A model generated the notes under the pieces. It did no database searches. It worked only from the letters and a program-made list of their open reading frames with translations, and was not told the DNA's origin. A DNA stretch of 49,192 bases from Kaistia defluvii (GTDB taxonomy: Bacteria > Pseudomonadota > Alphaproteobacteria > Rhizobiales > Kaistiaceae): NCBI RefSeq assembly GCF_026343955.1, contig NZ_JAPKNI010000013.1:1-49192 (forward strand). Direction: 5' to 3'. A program made the translations under genes and the position numbers. Below are positions 25,082-34,988 of this stretch, piece after piece. Numbering within the stretch: the stretch's first letter is position 1; each line of letters opens with the position of its first letter.

Positions 25082-26014
25082 CTAGCGGTTGCGGAAGGAT
25101 TGGCAGAAGAGGGTCTTCTGCTTCTGGCTCCACACGCAGTTGGCAACGCCCTTGTCTCCGCCGAGGCTCGCGATGCGGACGCTCTTCAGGCCGCTCGTGC
25201 TCTTTCCGAAATTGGCGCTGGCGTAGGAACTGCTCTGGGCGCTCGACACGCCATTGGGGGTCTTGCCCTTGGCGGACGCGGTTGCCCGGGCCCATGCCGT
25301 CGCACTCGTCTTGTTGGCCTGGGCGAAGGCCGTGGCCGCCGCCTTGGCCGCCGAATAGACGTCCTTGGCGGTGAACGCGCTGCCCGAGGCGAAGGTGCTC
25401 GACATCGCGGTGGCGCTGACCCGGTTCGAGATGGCGATCGAATAGGTGCCAGTGTCGGTATAGGCGATCGACATCGACCCGCCGCCGCGCAGCTTCCGGT
25501 TCACGACCGTGCCGCCGTTCGCCGACGTCTTGTTGTTCTTGCCGCCAATGGCGGTGGCGCTGGTTTCCGTGCCCGCGGCGGTATAGGCCGTCGGGGTTTC
25601 ACCGGCGGTCGCGACAGCGGTGACGGTTGTTCCGGCCGTCGCCGAGGTGTCGTCCGTGGGGGTCGTTGCCGTGGCGCCTGCCGAACCGGTCGCGGAGGAC
25701 CAAGCCTGCATCGTGCCGCCTTCATTGGAGACGCCAGCGGTGGCGCTGGTGCCGGCCCCGGCACTCGTGGCGGAGCCGCCTTCCGACTGGGAGGTCTGGG
25801 CGCCGCTGCTGCTGGTGCTGGAGGAGGAACCGCCTCCACCGTCATCGGAAGTTCCGGTGCTGGCGGCACTTGGGGAACTGCTGTGGCCGCTGTGACCGGA
25901 ACGTGGGCCCGCGAAAGCTAGCGATGGGGCGACGACCAGCAGAACCGTTGCGAGGGCAATAAACCGCGATGTCTGCCCAACAATATGGGCAAACGCGTCC
26001 ATTCGCCGAAACAT
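25082..26014 (-). CDS. Secreted Ala/Ser/Thr/Gly-rich protein with two-Cys tail (cluster gene 1)
   Basis: A 310-residue exported protein, the first of the four. A hydrophobic signal (IALATVLLVVAPSLAFA) is followed by about 60 Ser/Gly residues. A long Ala/Thr/Ser-rich region follows, with strand-forming alternation and scattered Tyr (for example SMSIAYTDTGTYSIAI), then an Ala/Lys region. The tail has C, 10 residues, C (KQKTLFCQSF), which aligns loosely with the QWQY-C tail of genes 2 and 3. The promoter for the cluster should lie in the 742-base gap upstream. No known domain was recognised. Confidence 0.72.
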   Translation of the reverse strand: MFRRMDAFAHIVGQTSRFIALATVLLVVAPSLAFAGPRSGHSGHSSSPSAASTGTSDDGGGGSSSSTSSSGAQTSQSEGGSATSAGAGTSATAGVSNEGGTMQAWSSATGSAGATATTPTDDTSATAGTTVTAVATAGETPTAYTAAGTETSATAIGGKNNKTSANGGTVVNRKLRGGGSMSIAYTDTGTYSIAISNRVSATAMSSTFASGSAFTAKDVYSAAKAAATAFAQANKTSATAWARATASAKGKTPNGVSSAQSSSYASANFGKSTSGLKSVRIASLGGDKGVANCVWSQKQKTLFCQSFRNR

Positions 26015-26756
26015 GATATGAACCCCTTAGCCAAAATTCAAAATACAAAAGCGATCGAGCGAAGTTCCCTGCCAGATACTCGCTCTACAGCCCGCAAAGT
26101 TACTGCATATCTATCTCGTATTGAAGGGCATGGCGGCTGCGACAATGCTCAAGTATTCATTGAAAACTGGTGCATCTCGCTGGGTCAGGTAAAGAACTGG
26201 TCTGGATGGATGGGTGAAGAATCCCGGGCCGGGTACTGGATTAGTTATGCGCCTTGACCGGATTCTCCATTCGGCGGCGGGCAGACGGCGGGACGGAAAC
26301 TATCGATTGTTTCAAATTTCGTTGGTTCGCCAAATCGGCGGGCGGTCGGCTCTGAAAAGAATTATGTCTAGATTGTGGCGGCTTATTCGTCTGACGAAAT
26401 GACACCCGATAGAGCGCTATGGTTGCGCTGGTGTGTAACGAAGTTGTGAGGAGGTGAGAGACCGCCGGCAAATTCGACGGTCGCTTTACTTCCAGGATCG
26501 GAACAACTGGCGTCTCAGGCGCTTGCCGGAATCCCGGTGCACAGAAAACGCGTGTTTCGCTGGCGATAAGATTGTGAACGAGATCACAGCATGGTGACGC
26601 TACGGCATGTCGGGCGAAAGTAAATCCGAAGACTTGAAGGTAAAGCGAGGCGATGAAGGTCCGGGATCGCCGGGGGATGCGCAAGCCGATGGCGGCCGCT
26701 CTGTGAAGCCGAGTCGCTCCAGACCAGCGGACCCAATCCCGAAGCGAGCCGCCGGC
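26015..26756. other. 742-base gap without a recognised gene
   Basis: The part from 26020 to 26450 is AT-richer than the rest of the window and probably carries the promoter and upstream control of the secreted-protein cluster. Open frames on both strands (up to about 147 codons) have no signal, motif or good ribosome-binding site and look accidental. A small non-coding RNA cannot be ruled out. Confidence 0.45.
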
Positions 26757-27776
26757 CTATTTTGCCAGGACTTCGATTTCGCGGTTGAGACCGGGCTCGA
26801 CCTTGAAATTCCGCTCGTGGATCTGGTTGTCGTGCTTGGCGATCGCCGTATAGTCGCCGATGGCCAGGATCACGTTGGGGAAGGCGCCGGCGCTGTCGAA
26901 TACGGTCTCTCCGGCAGGGGTCATCACCGTCCAGGAGGTGTTGGCGAGAGCCTCGCCGCCACTCTCCGATACCAGCTTCAGCGTGATGCGCGCAGCCTGG
27001 TGGAACATACGCACTTCGGTCAGCTTGCCGGCCTCGACAACGATATCTGCGCGGGCAATCGCGTTGGCGTCGCCATAGCGGCTGACGATGTGGTAGGTGC
27101 CGGCATTGAGGCGGACGATCTGGTCGTCGCGCAAGGCGGGCACGAGCGGGCTGCGCTCCTCGCCCCCGGCACCATCACCCGGAAAGATGTCGAACTTGAC
27201 CAGATTGGGTAGGGGCGCCAGGTCCTTGCCGACCAAGGCGTCGAGCTTGAGCCCCCCCGCATTGAGGACGAGAGTCTCGTATTCGTCACCGCCGGCGACG
27301 TTGATCTGCTTCATGCCGCCGGCGCGCCCATAGGCGGCGTGCACGACATAGTTGCCAGGCTTCAGCGGCATGGTGACCGCGCCGCCCTCGACCTCGCGGA
27401 TGAGCGGCAGCTTGCCGTCCTTGCCGGGCGTCTTCGAGAAGACGCGCCAGACCACACCCTTCGGAATGGTGGGGCCGCCATCGAGCAGCTTGGCTTCCAG
27501 CATCAGGCCGGGCTGTGGCCGGCTCTCGGTCGCGCGCTGGTTGGTCAGGTCGCCCTTGCCGGTCTTGAGCAGCGCGGCGGGATCGATCCTGTCGGGCAGC
27601 AAGGGCGCCAGCAGCAGCGGATCCGCGGGCGCGGCGCCATCGGGAATGTCGGCGGGCGGAATCGGCGGCGCATCCTGGGCCAAGGCGGATGTGGCGGACA
27701 GCGCAAGGGCGAACGCGGCCGCGGTGCCAGCCATCCGGGCCTGCCGCAGCATCCAGTGTGAAGCGTTCGCGCGCAA
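26757..27776 (-). CDS. Periplasmic protein with three beta-repeat units, function unknown
   Basis: A 339-residue exported protein. A signal peptide (AAAFALALSATSALA-Q) is followed by a Pro/Ala-rich linker. Three similar units then open with G-x-Y (PGNYVVHAAYGRAGG; AGTYHIVSRYGDANA; IGDYTAIAKHDNQIH), each followed by a valine-rich strand with a glycine turn. This resembles PEGA or carboxypeptidase-regulatory-like beta-sandwich repeats. Homologues with no assigned function are common in Rhizobiales. The frame opens with a TTG at 27776 that has a GGGGA element; ATGs at 27752 and 27734 are alternatives. It is divergent from the nitroreductase gene. Confidence 0.75.
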   Translation of the reverse strand: MRANASHWMLRQARMAGTAAAFALALSATSALAQDAPPIPPADIPDGAAPADPLLLAPLLPDRIDPAALLKTGKGDLTNQRATESRPQPGLMLEAKLLDGGPTIPKGVVWRVFSKTPGKDGKLPLIREVEGGAVTMPLKPGNYVVHAAYGRAGGMKQINVAGGDEYETLVLNAGGLKLDALVGKDLAPLPNLVKFDIFPGDGAGGEERSPLVPALRDDQIVRLNAGTYHIVSRYGDANAIARADIVVEAGKLTEVRMFHQAARITLKLVSESGGEALANTSWTVMTPAGETVFDSAGAFPNVILAIGDYTAIAKHDNQIHERNFKVEPGLNREIEVLAK

Positions 27777-28010
27777 ATCCAGATCCCCGTCTCGAACGAT
27801 CGTGTCGGTGGATCGTTAGAGCCCGATCAGCATGGCGATTTCAAGACCGGGGGCGGCGAAAGCTGCGCCACGGCAGGGGAAACCGGGCCGTCACGCCGCG
27901 GGGGCGGGGGTTGTATTGAGGGCGGATTCATCCGATGTCTGGGGCAGCCAGACGCGCCTTGCCCGCGGCAAGCCGCCCGCCATTCCCTGTCCTTCCTGTT
28001 CGCGGTCCCC

Positions 28011-28589
28011 ATGACAGATACCCTCTCGCTTCTGAAGACTCGTCGCTCGTTCCCGTCCATGAACCTCGTCGAGCCCGGCCCGACGCCGGAGCAACTGACC
28101 GAACTGCTGACCATTGCCAGCCGCGTCCCCGATCACGGCAAGCTGGCGCCTTGGCGCTTCATCCTGTTCCGCGGCGATGCGCGCGCCGAGGCAGGCGAGG
28201 CGACGGCGGCGGTTCTAAAAAACAATCGGCCCGACATCGACGACAAGTCGCTGGCGCATGAGAAGAACCGCTTCCTGCGTTCGCCGCTTGTGGTCGCCGT
28301 GGTCAGCCGCGCCGCGCCGCATGCCAAGATTCCCGAATGGGAACAGCTGATGTCGGCCGGCGCCGTGGCGATGAACCTGATCGTCGCCGCCAATGCGATG
28401 GGATTCGCCACCCAGTGGCTGACCGAATGGGTCACCTATGACGCCGAAGCGCGCCGCGTGATGGGGCTTGCCGAGACCGAGAAGCTGGTTGGGCTCGTCT
28501 ATGTCGGCACGCCGAACACCGAGCCCTTCGAACGCCCGCGCCCGGCGCTCGCCGATATCGTCAGCGAGTGGACGCCTCCGGCAGTCTGA
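28011..28589 (+). CDS. Nitroreductase-family flavoprotein
   Basis: A 192-residue FMN-dependent oxidoreductase of the YdjA-like subgroup. It has the FMN-binding N-terminus LLKTRRSFPSMNL, the dimer and flavin motif RVPDHGKLAPWRFILF, and SAGAVAMNLIVAANAMGF near residue 115. It likely reduces nitro compounds or quinones with NAD(P)H; the physiological substrate is unknown. No strong Shine-Dalgarno precedes the ATG. It is convergent with nadK, with an inverted repeat between them. Confidence 0.9.
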   Translation: MTDTLSLLKTRRSFPSMNLVEPGPTPEQLTELLTIASRVPDHGKLAPWRFILFRGDARAEAGEATAAVLKNNRPDIDDKSLAHEKNRFLRSPLVVAVVSRAAPHAKIPEWEQLMSAGAVAMNLIVAANAMGFATQWLTEWVTYDAEARRVMGLAETEKLVGLVYVGTPNTEPFERPRPALADIVSEWTPPAV

Positions 28590-28601
28590 TCCCAGGCAAG
28601 A

Positions 28602-28717
28602 CCCTCACCCAACCCTCTCCCGCCTGCGGGCAAGGGCTTTTCCGCCGAGGTGGCGTCGATGGCGAGGCGGAGCTCGATTCGCCTGTCTCGCGCCGGCGGG
28701 AGAGGCTGGGGTGAGGG
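28602..28717. repeat. Long imperfect inverted repeat (REP-like) between convergent genes
   Basis: The arm starting CCCTCACCCAACCCTCTCCC at 28602-28624 is matched in reverse complement by 28695-28717 with 21 of 23 positions identical. Elements with this CCCTCACCC/GGGTGAGGG look are dispersed in many proteobacterial genomes. Here the element separates the convergent nitroreductase and nadK genes and may act as a two-way terminator. Confidence 0.75.
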
Positions 28718-28737
28718 CGCAGACCAAGGCTTCGGCC

Positions 28738-29520
28738 TCAGTACCGGAACTGCTCCGCCAGGATGCGGTCGTCCCAGCTATGGCCGGGGTCGAACAGGAT
28801 CAGGCTCTTGGCGCGGCGGTCCTGCTTGATGGCGATCTTGAGGACGGACTTGATCTCGGTGTGGTCGGCGACGGCATTTACCGGTCGCTTCTCCGGCTCC
28901 AGCACTTCGATCGAGACGGTGACGCGGTCGGGAATCAACGCGCCGCGCCAGTGGCGGGGGCGGAATGCGCTGATCGGCGTCAACGCCAGCAGCGGCGCAT
29001 GGATCGGCAGGATCGGCCCGTGCGCCGACAGGTTGTAGGCGGTCGAGCCGGCCGGGGTCGAAACCAGCACGCCGTCGCCGATCAACTCCTCGAGCCGGAC
29101 CTGCTGGTCGATCGAGATGCGCAATTTCGCGGTCTGGTAGGACTGGCGAAACAGCGAGACCTCGTTGATGGCGTAGGCGCGGTGCTCGTTGCCACTGGCG
29201 TCCTGCGCATCCATGCGTAGCGGATGCAGTTCCGAGGGAACGGCGGCGGCGATCCGTTCGCGGAGGTGATCCTCGCGAAACTCGTTCATCAGGAAACCGA
29301 CCGAGCCGCGATTCATGCCGTAGATCGGCTTGCCGGAATTCATGAAGCGGTGCAGCGTCTGCAGCATGAAGCCGTCGCCGCCCAGCGCCACGATGATATC
29401 GGCCGCCTCCGGGTCGACCGCGTCATAGCGGGTCGACAGCCGCGCATGCGCTTCGGTCGCGTCCGGGGTCGGGCTGGCGATGAAGGCGATCGCCCCTTGC
29501 CGCGCTGGTTCGATCGCCAT
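28738..29520 (-). CDS. nadK: NAD kinase
   Basis: A 260-residue enzyme that phosphorylates NAD to NADP. The family motifs are [10 protein letters not shown] (GGDG near residue 48), the NE motif in [12 protein letters not shown], and the glycine-rich loop [16 protein letters not shown]. Length is normal for the short bacterial form. The ATG at 29520 has a strong GGGAGGAAA site. It is followed by an inverted repeat and is probably monocistronic. Confidence 0.96.
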   Translation of the reverse strand: MAIEPARQGAIAFIASPTPDATEAHARLSTRYDAVDPEAADIIVALGGDGFMLQTLHRFMNSGKPIYGMNRGSVGFLMNEFREDHLRERIAAAVPSELHPLRMDAQDASGNEHRAYAINEVSLFRQSYQTAKLRISIDQQVRLEELIGDGVLVSTPAGSTAYNLSAHGPILPIHAPLLALTPISAFRPRHWRGALIPDRVTVSIEVLEPEKRPVNAVADHTEIKSVLKIAIKQDRRAKSLILFDPGHSWDDRILAEQFRY

Positions 29521-29621
29521 GATTTCCTCCCGGGTGCGACGAGGGTCGCGCCCGCACTGCCTGTTGGACGGGCCCTACCATGCAGCCCGCATCTTGCCAA
29601 ACCGTTGAGGCGGCGGCTGCG

Positions 29622-30314
<693 letters not shown>

Positions 30315-30488
30315 GACGATTTCCTGCGGGCGAGGGGCGCACTGTGTCCCGAGCCCGTGGCGCGGCGCAAGGGTTTCGGGGTTTTCCTTCATGCGACGCA
30401 GTTGTCAGTTGCAGCGCGGCGGCTCGGACGCTAGTGCTGCCGGCCTGCGGAGCCCGGCGCCGCTGCATCCAGATGAGGCCAGTACACC

Positions 30489-31349
30489 ATGTCCGTTGAT
30501 CCCGCGCGTTTCGTGCTCACCCTGTCGTGCGGCGACCGTCGAGGTATTGTCGCGGCCGTGGCCAACTGCATCGCGTCGCAGGGCTGCAACATCGTAGAGA
30601 GCGCCCAGTATGGCGACCCGGACAGCGGCCGCTTCTTCATGCGCGTCTCCTTCTCCGGCCTGGCCGATACCTCGGTCGAGAGCTTTTCGCGCGGCTTCGA
30701 GCCGGTGGCGACGGCCTATGACCTGGACTGGAAGCTGCATGACCTCCTGGTCAAGCCGCGTGTCATGATCCTCGTCTCCAAGATGGGGCACTGCCTGAAC
30801 GATCTGCTCTATCGCAACTCGATCGGCCAGATCCCGATGGATCTCGTCTCCGTGGTGTCGAACCACGAGACCATGCGTCGCCGGGTCGAGGGCGAGGGCC
30901 TGCCCTATCACTACATTCCGATGGACGGCCGCACCAAGGCCGAGCAGGAAGGCGAGATCCTCGCCCTGATCGACGAGCAGAAGATCGATCTCGTCGTGCT
31001 CGCGCGCTACATGCAGGTTTTGTCCGACGACATGTCGGCCCGTCTCGCCGGCCGCGTCATCAACATCCATCACTCCTTCCTGCCGAGCTTCAAGGGCGCC
31101 AAGCCTTATCACCGCGCGCATGAGCGCGGCGTCAAGCTGATCGGCGCGACGGCGCATTACGTCACCGCCGAACTCGACGAAGGCCCGATCATCGAACAGG
31201 ATGTCGGCCGCGTCGATCATTCCATGTCGGCGGAGGCGATGGTCGCCATCGGCCGCGATATCGAGAACACAGTGCTGGCCCGCGCGGTCAAGTTCCACAT
31301 CGAGCATCGGGTCCTTCTCAATGACACACGGACAGTCGTCTTCCGCTGA
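30489..31349 (+). CDS. purU: Formyltetrahydrofolate deformylase
   Basis: A 286-residue enzyme hydrolysing 10-formyl-THF to formate and THF. An N-terminal ACT domain (about 7-85; [20 protein letters not shown]) is joined to a formyltransferase-like catalytic domain. The latter has [16 protein letters not shown], the catalytic histidine in [20 protein letters not shown] and the aspartate region [11 protein letters not shown]. It overlaps folD by 29 bases, so the two are translationally linked and balance the one-carbon pool together. Confidence 0.96.
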   Translation: MSVDPARFVLTLSCGDRRGIVAAVANCIASQGCNIVESAQYGDPDSGRFFMRVSFSGLADTSVESFSRGFEPVATAYDLDWKLHDLLVKPRVMILVSKMGHCLNDLLYRNSIGQIPMDLVSVVSNHETMRRRVEGEGLPYHYIPMDGRTKAEQEGEILALIDEQKIDLVVLARYMQVLSDDMSARLAGRVINIHHSFLPSFKGAKPYHRAHERGVKLIGATAHYVTAELDEGPIIEQDVGRVDHSMSAEAMVAIGRDIENTVLARAVKFHIEHRVLLNDTRTVVFR

Positions 31350-32250
31350 GGCGAAAGCCACCGTCATAGATGGCAAGGCGGTTGCCGCCGAGATCATCGC
31401 CAAGGTCGCGGTCGAGACCGGTCGCCTGATTGCGGCCGGCGGCGTGGCGCCGGGCCTCGCCGTCGTGCTGGTCGGCGACGATGCCGCCAGCCAGGTCTAT
31501 GTCGGCGCCAAGGGGCGCAAGGCGACCGAGCTGGGCTTCCATTCGGTCCAGCACACGCTGCCGCTCTCGACCAGCGAGGCCGAGGTGCTGGCGATCGTCG
31601 GTGAGCTGAATCGCGATCCGGCAATCCACGGCATCCTCGTCCAACTGCCGCTGCCCCGTCACATCGATACGACCAAGGTCATCGAGGCGATCGACCCGGC
31701 CAAGGATGTCGACGGCTTCCACCCGATCAATGTCGGCCGGCTCGCGATTGGCGAACGCGACCGCGCGCTGGTCTCCTGCACGCCGGCGGGGTGCCTGCTT
31801 CTGATCCAGCGCGTGCTGGGCGATCTCGCCGGCAAGAACGCGCTGGTGATCGGCCGCTCCAACATCGTAGGCAAGCCGATGGCGCAATTGCTGCTGCAGG
31901 AAAGCTGCACGGTGACGGTCGCGCATTCGCGCAGTCGGGACCTGCCCGGCCTCGCGCGCCAGGCGGATATCATCGTCGCCGCCGTCGGTCGGCCGGAGAT
32001 GGTGCGCGGCGACTGGATCAAGCCGGGCGCCGTGATCATCGATGTCGGCATGAACCGCATCCCGGCGCCAGAGCGCGGCCAAGGCAAGACGCGCCTCGTC
32101 GGCGACGTCGCCTATGCCGAAGCGGCAGCTGTCGCTTCCGCGATCACGCCGGTGCCGGGCGGCGTCGGCCCGATGACCATCGCGATGCTGATGGCCAACA
32201 CGCTGACGGCGGCCTGCCGCGCAGCCGGCAAGCCCGAGCCGACGTTTTAG
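31321..32250 (+). CDS. folD: Methylenetetrahydrofolate dehydrogenase/cyclohydrolase
   Basis: A 309-residue bifunctional enzyme interconverting methylene-, methenyl- and 10-formyl-THF. It has the catalytic [13 protein letters not shown] (Tyr and Lys), [16 protein letters not shown]-binding [25 protein letters not shown], and the C-terminal [18 protein letters not shown]. The usual PCTPxG motif reads SCTPAG here, a mild change. It starts within the 3' end of purU (ATG at 31321). A hairpin after the stop separates it from the convergent transporter gene. Confidence 0.95.
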   Translation: MTHGQSSSAEAKATVIDGKAVAAEIIAKVAVETGRLIAAGGVAPGLAVVLVGDDAASQVYVGAKGRKATELGFHSVQHTLPLSTSEAEVLAIVGELNRDPAIHGILVQLPLPRHIDTTKVIEAIDPAKDVDGFHPINVGRLAIGERDRALVSCTPAGCLLLIQRVLGDLAGKNALVIGRSNIVGKPMAQLLLQESCTVTVAHSRSRDLPGLARQADIIVAAVGRPEMVRGDWIKPGAVIIDVGMNRIPAPERGQGKTRLVGDVAYAEAAAVASAITPVPGGVGPMTIAMLMANTLTAACRAAGKPEPTF

Positions 32251-32254
32251 GACT

Positions 32255-32283
32255 CTTCACCTCTCTCTGAGGGAGAGGTGAAG
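32255..32283. terminator. Hairpin between convergent folD and EamA transporter genes
   Basis: CTTCACCTCTCT (32255-32266) pairs with GGAGAGGTGAAG (32272-32283) over a short loop. No T-tract follows. It lies 4 bases after the folD stop and 16 before the transporter stop, so a two-way terminator or a small dispersed repeat is likely. Confidence 0.5.
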
Positions 32284-32299
32284 GGGTACATGCCCCGAC

Positions 32300-33199
32300 C
32301 TACCGACCCTGCCGCGCGCGGCGGCGTTCGCGGTGCATGATGTAGAGGCCGCTGGCGATCACGATCGTCGCGCCGAATACCATGATCGGATCGACATGGG
32401 TGCCGAACAGCAGCGCGCCATAGAGGATCGCCCACAGGATCATCGAATACTGCATCGGCGCGATCACCGAGGCCGGCGCCAGGGACAGCGATTTCGCCAC
32501 GAAGAACTGCGCGCTGCCCATCAGCAGGCCGGTGCAGGCGAACAGAGCCATGTCCGGCAGGGTCGGCATGCGGAAGGTGGCGATCATGCCGGGCAGGCCC
32601 ACCGTGATCAGGCCCGTGACCACCGCCAGCACCATGACGGCATGCTGCTCCTCGCGTGCGATCCGGCGCATCACCAGCACGGTGAAGGAGCCGAGGAACG
32701 CGCCCGCCAGCGCGGCCGCATGGCCGGCATTCAGCGTCTCGAAGCCCGGGCGCACCATGATCAGGATGCCGAGGAAGCCGACCAGGACCGCACCCCAGCG
32801 ATGCAGTCCGACCTTTTCGCCAAGGATCGGGATCGACAGCAGCGTGACGAAGAGCGGCGTGCAGAAGGCGATCGAGTAGCTCTCGGCCAGGGGCAGCCGG
32901 GAGAAACTGTAGAATCCGAATACCGTGGCGCTGCCGGCAAGCAGCGCGCGCAGTAGCACCAGCCGCGGATGGCGGACGCGGAGCGCGCGAAACCGGGTCG
33001 TGCGCAGGATCATCACCGTCAGCGGGATCAGCGCAAAAAGCGCCTGGGTGACGATGATCTGGAAGACGGAGTAGCGCGCGGTAAGCAGTTTCACCAGCGC
33101 GTCGCTGGTGGCGAACATGATGTTGCCCGACAGCGCCATCAGGATGCCGGCGACAACGCGCTCGGCCTGATCATTGGTTGTCTGCAGGACGACGGTCAT
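32300..33199 (-). CDS. EamA/DMT-superfamily transporter
   Basis: A 299-residue inner-membrane protein with about ten hydrophobic helices in two EamA halves (about 18-150 and 160-290). The motif PLAESYSIAFCTPLFVTLLS in the first half and SLAPASVIAPMQYSMILWA in the second are typical of S-adenosylmethionine/riboflavin-type or general metabolite exporters of this group. Substrate unknown. The ATG at 33199 follows CAGGAG. It is convergent with folD and divergent from the UDP-glucuronate decarboxylase gene. Confidence 0.9.
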   Translation of the reverse strand: MTVVLQTTNDQAERVVAGILMALSGNIMFATSDALVKLLTARYSVFQIIVTQALFALIPLTVMILRTTRFRALRVRHPRLVLLRALLAGSATVFGFYSFSRLPLAESYSIAFCTPLFVTLLSIPILGEKVGLHRWGAVLVGFLGILIMVRPGFETLNAGHAAALAGAFLGSFTVLVMRRIAREEQHAVMVLAVVTGLITVGLPGMIATFRMPTLPDMALFACTGLLMGSAQFFVAKSLSLAPASVIAPMQYSMILWAILYGALLFGTHVDPIMVFGATIVIASGLYIMHRERRRARQGR

Positions 33200-33521
33200 C
33201 GACGCCCGCTCCTGCGAAGCGGGGTAGTCCAGCGTGCGTCGGCGGCGACGCAGCGCTTCTCGGCAAGGATCGACACGACGGCCTCGGGTGCTGTGCGGTG
33301 ACAGACCGGCTGGCAAGACTCACCAGCCATGGTTGCACCCCGATGCAAGACCTGCCCGGTGACGGAATCAAGGCGTATTCGCGCCGATTCAGGGCCGGTA
33401 TGATGATGTTATGATGTTGTCGGTCGCCTGTGGCGGAAAAGCCCCGCCGAGGGGGCCGCGCCGCATTGGCGGGGGCCTCGCGAGGGGTCAGTATGGCCGC
33501 GCACGAATCGAAGGGGCACCC
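33200..33521. other. Divergent intergenic region, no gene seen
   Basis: This 322-base stretch contains the promoters of the transporter and the UDP-glucuronate decarboxylase. A short TGATG-rich direct repeat lies at about 33400-33418. No RNA gene, riboswitch or terminator was recognised. Confidence 0.4.
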
Positions 33522-34478
33522 ATGCATTCGAACAAGCGAATTCTCGTCACCGGCGGCGCTGGCTTCCTCGGCTCGCATCTTTGCGAACGGCTTCTGGCGC
33601 GCGGCGACGAGGTGCTCTGCGCCGACAATTTCTTCACCGGCTCGCGCCGCAATGTCGAGCATCTGATCGGCCACAAGCGCTTCGAGCTGATGCGCCACGA
33701 CGTGACCTTTCCCCTCTATGTCGAAGTCGACGAGATCTACAATCTCGCCTGTCCGGCCTCGCCGGTGCACTACCAGCACGATCCCGTCGCCACCACCAAG
33801 GTCAGCGTCCATGGCGCGATCAACATGCTGGGCCTTGCGAAGCGGGTGAAGGCGAAGATCCTGCAGGCCTCGACCTCCGAGGTCTATGGCGATCCCTCCG
33901 TGCATCCGCAGACCGAGGACTATTGGGGCAATGTCAATCCGATCGGCATCCGCTCCTGCTATGACGAGGGCAAGCGCTGCGCCGAGACGCTGTTCTTCGA
34001 CTATTGGCGCCAGCACCAGCTGCGCATCAAGGTGATGCGGATCTTCAATACCTATGGACCGCGCATGCATCCGAATGACGGGCGCGTGGTATCGAACTTC
34101 ATCGTCCAGGCGCTGCGCGGCGACGACATCACCATTTATGGCGAGGGCGGGCAGACGCGCTCCTTCTGCTATGTCGACGATCTGATCGACGGCATGATCC
34201 GCCTGATGGATACGCCGGACGATGTGACGGGGCCGATCAACATCGGCAACCCCAACGAGTTCACCATCCGCCAACTGGCCGAGCGCGTCATTGCGCTGAC
34301 CGGTTCGACGTCGAAGCTCGTCTTCAAGCCGCTTCCCTCCGACGACCCGCGCCAGCGCAAGCCGGATATCGGTCTGGCGCAGCGCACGCTGGGCTGGCAG
34401 CCGACGATCGAGCTGGATGAGGGCCTGCGCCACACGATCGGCTATTTCGATCAGCTGATGAAGGACGACGCGGCATGA
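33522..34478 (+). CDS. UDP-glucuronate decarboxylase (UDP-xylose synthase type)
   Basis: A 318-residue extended SDR. It has NAD-binding [16 protein letters not shown] (residues 9-24), the UXS-type [27 protein letters not shown], the catalytic threonine/serine region [10 protein letters not shown] and catalytic YDEGK, followed by [10 protein letters not shown]. This pattern is that of UDP-glucuronate decarboxylase, giving UDP-xylose for surface glycans. A dTDP-glucose dehydratase-like role is the weaker alternative. The ATG at 33522 is preferred. Its TGA overlaps the ATG of the HIT gene (ATGA). Confidence 0.9.
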   Translation: MHSNKRILVTGGAGFLGSHLCERLLARGDEVLCADNFFTGSRRNVEHLIGHKRFELMRHDVTFPLYVEVDEIYNLACPASPVHYQHDPVATTKVSVHGAINMLGLAKRVKAKILQASTSEVYGDPSVHPQTEDYWGNVNPIGIRSCYDEGKRCAETLFFDYWRQHQLRIKVMRIFNTYGPRMHPNDGRVVSNFIVQALRGDDITIYGEGGQTRSFCYVDDLIDGMIRLMDTPDDVTGPINIGNPNEFTIRQLAERVIALTGSTSKLVFKPLPSDDPRQRKPDIGLAQRTLGWQPTIELDEGLRHTIGYFDQLMKDDAA

Positions 34479-34894
34479 GCGCCGCCTTCGAGGTCGCCGA
34501 GCGCATCGAGGCCGACAGCGTCTGGATTGCCGAGCTGGCGCTTTGCCAGGTGCGGCTGATGGACGATCGCCGCTTTCCCTGGCTGCTGCTCCTGCCGCGC
34601 AAGCCGGGGCTGGAGGAATGGACCGAGCTCGACGACGCCGAACTGGCCACGCTCTCGGTCGAGATCAAGCAGGCCGGCGCGGCGCTTGGCGCCGTTTCCA
34701 CCTTCGACAAGCTGAATGTCGGGGCGCTCGGCAATATCGTCCGGCAAATGCATGTGCATGTCATCGGCCGCTCGGTGGGCGACGCTGCCTGGCCCGGCCC
34801 GGTCTGGGGGCAGGGGACGCGCGAGCCCTATGGCGCGGCGGAGCGCGACGCACTCGCGTTAGGGTTGCAAGCGCGCTTCGCCGGTTCGCGTTAA
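34475..34894 (+). CDS. HIT-domain protein
   Basis: A 139-residue histidine-triad protein. The active-site segment is [11 protein letters not shown]: two of the three triad histidines are present and the first is glutamine, a variant common in alphaproteobacterial members. The N-terminal strands ([16 protein letters not shown]) fit the family. It probably hydrolyses nucleotide phosphoramidates or dinucleotides. It is translationally coupled to the UDP-glucuronate decarboxylase gene by a 4-base overlap. Confidence 0.9.
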   Translation: MSAAFEVAERIEADSVWIAELALCQVRLMDDRRFPWLLLLPRKPGLEEWTELDDAELATLSVEIKQAGAALGAVSTFDKLNVGALGNIVRQMHVHVIGRSVGDAAWPGPVWGQGTREPYGAAERDALALGLQARFAGSR

Positions 34895-34988
34895 CCGTGA
34901 TTTCCGGCCTCGTGGTGTGGCGGCCTTCGGCCGCAAGCCCAGCGTGCGCCTGCGCTTTTCTCTGTTGATCCCATACCGCAGTGCAAGA

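Noticed and set aside
23423-25900. Repetitive DNA that could suggest a CRISPR array or minisatellite
   Set aside because: The repeats come from Gly/Ser/Thr codon runs within genes; there are no regular repeat-spacer units.
25985-26257. A 90-codon plus-strand frame overlapping the start of secreted cluster gene 1
   Set aside because: It is antisense to a well-supported signal peptide and lacks any motif.
26241-26684. A 147-codon minus-strand frame in the 742-base gap
   Set aside because: No signal peptide, no recognisable motif and no clear ribosome-binding site; kept only as part of the intergenic entry.
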